This document shows positions 13,684 to 14,266 of a DNA stretch of 14,266 bases, in pieces. Origin of the DNA: JABWBR01 sp036741235 (GTDB lineage: Bacteria > Bacteroidota > Bacteroidia > Chitinophagales > Saprospiraceae). The stretch covers positions 1 through 14,266 of the forward strand of contig DAINSQ010000120.1 in NCBI GenBank assembly GCA_036741235.1, given 5' to 3'. The notes beneath the pieces were generated by a model. It saw only the letters and a program-made list of their open reading frames with translations. It ran no database searches and was not told where the DNA came from. Position 1 is the first letter of the stretch. Each line of letters starts with the position of its first letter. Made by a program: the position numbers and the translations under genes.

Positions 13684-13722
13684 TGAAATTTAATTTCACG
13701 TTTATTTACCCTACGGCCAAGT

Positions 13723-14266
13723 TTGCTTATTTTCATTGTCAGTTATGTGACGGTAAGCGCATTTAGCCAGCCTGTATTTCAAGCTACCTTAGCTACTATC
13801 AATGAACGAAGCAACCGGCAAATATTGGAAGAAGCGCTACAGTACCAACCCTACCAGGTTTTTTTACTCGATACAGATGGTTTGGATAATTTTTTACAAC
13901 AAGTATCAGATGACACAATCTTTTCTTTGGCCATTACAGCAAACTGGACCTGGCAACTTGCCATTACTCCCTACGATATGCAAGGCTCAGAAAACCTCCC
14001 AGCCATCACCTATACAGGCATAGCCGGCGATACGAGCGCAAACCGGGTTGCGCTAACGGCGACAAGAGATTACCTCGGCGGCACAATCACGGAGGGCAAT
14101 AAACGCTACCGCATCGGCCCGGTATGGGGTATATTGGGAGTTGATTATGCCGATCATTTTGTAGTGGTAGAAACGCCATATACGGCGCCCGCTCAGCAGG
14201 AAAACACACCGGGCGGAATATTGGAAATCGGCATTGAAGTCGACTACCAATTATACCAGGCTTTTA
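13723..14266 (+). CDS. Partial secreted protein, probable propeptide of a reprolysin-like zinc metalloprotease
   Basis: An open frame with no stop runs from after the TGA at 13684 to the window edge. No ATG is available. The first conventional start is TTG at 13723, which gives MLIFIVSYVTVSAFSQ, a hydrophobic export signal, and about 181 visible residues. The region after the signal contains VFLLD (residues 47-51) and the segment GNKRYRIGPVWG (125-136), in the style of M12B propeptides. It ends in LEIGIEVDYQLYQAF, which looks like the first strand of an M12 zincin catalytic domain. The expected HExxHxxGxxH site would lie beyond the window and cannot be checked. Two extra arginines upstream of the TTG (RLFTLRPS, 13699-13722) would make a better n-region, so the true start may be further upstream and non-canonical. 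Secretion is fairly certain; the protease identity is tentative. Confidence 0.6.
   Translation, partial: MLIFIVSYVTVSAFSQPVFQATLATINERSNRQILEEALQYQPYQVFLLDTDGLDNFLQQVSDDTIFSLAITANWTWQLAITPYDMQGSENLPAITYTGIAGDTSANRVALTATRDYLGGTITEGNKRYRIGPVWGILGVDYADHFVVVETPYTAPAQQENTPGGILEIGIEVDYQLYQAF

Noticed and set aside
13659..13766. 35-codon frame with ATG crossing the C9 run (MYCNFAPPLKF...)
   Set aside because: I tested whether a change in C-run length could fuse this ATG to the protease-like frame. The target frame has TGA directly after the run, so no fusion results. The ATG also lies upstream of the predicted transcription start.
13802..14023. 73-codon frame inside the last gene
   Set aside because: It is an alternative frame of the continuous secreted-protein reading frame, which has the better signal peptide and family resemblance.

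Overview
The window looks like the chromosome of a Bacteroidota bacterium. One gene (10488-11366) ends in a type IX secretion (T9SS) sorting domain. Two genes have promoter -7 elements of the Bacteroidota form TAnnTTTG. Exported sugar enzymes carry twin-arginine signals, and no Shine-Dalgarno sequences stand out. A Saprospiria- or Chitinophagia-like member is my guess; the sequence does not settle it. No rRNA, tRNA, CRISPR array, transposase or phage gene is visible.

Left part (1-4489). A G-rich heptamer array opens the window. It is followed, on the minus strand, by a small CxxC carboxymuconolactone-decarboxylase/AhpD-fold protein and by arabinose-5-phosphate isomerase (kdsD, the Kdo branch of lipopolysaccharide synthesis), read kdsD then ahpD-like. 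Divergent from kdsD are recQ helicase and aroQ (type II 3-dehydroquinase, shikimate pathway), 25 nt apart.

Middle part (4535-7942). Three minus-strand genes encode exported proteins, in transcription order: a Tat-signal Gfo/Idh/MocA oxidoreductase, an ApbE flavin transferase and a Tat-signal hydroxypyruvate-isomerase-like TIM barrel. The first two are 23 nt apart and probably form an operon. A repeat island separates ApbE from the isomerase and runs into the isomerase's 5' leader. The set suggests oxidative sugar or keto-sugar chemistry in the periplasm. Divergent from it is a two-helix K+ channel fused to RCK/TrkA domains, with an unusual selectivity filter.

Accessory part (9090-11366). A second repeat island holds octamers, a C-rich tract able to form a minus-strand G-quadruplex, and a long near-palindrome that ends 7 nt before a Walker-type ATPase of the DUF4143 class. 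A small T9SS cargo protein follows. It converges on a TMEM220-like membrane protein, and a hairpin spanning both stop codons separates the two.

Right part (11865-14266). A PolX/PHP-type protein appears to have lost its polymerase aspartates and carries Arg in place of one expected PHP metal ligand. After an AT-rich gap, the 5' end of a secreted protein runs off the window. It resembles the propeptide and first strand of a reprolysin-like (M12) zinc protease. Its promoter-like -7 element directly abuts a run of nine C, and it has no ATG at the position where a signal peptide begins.

The housekeeping genes are ordinary. The points most worth a second look are the palindrome-ATPase unit, the two related repeat islands, the C9 tract at the protease promoter, and the degenerate PolX.
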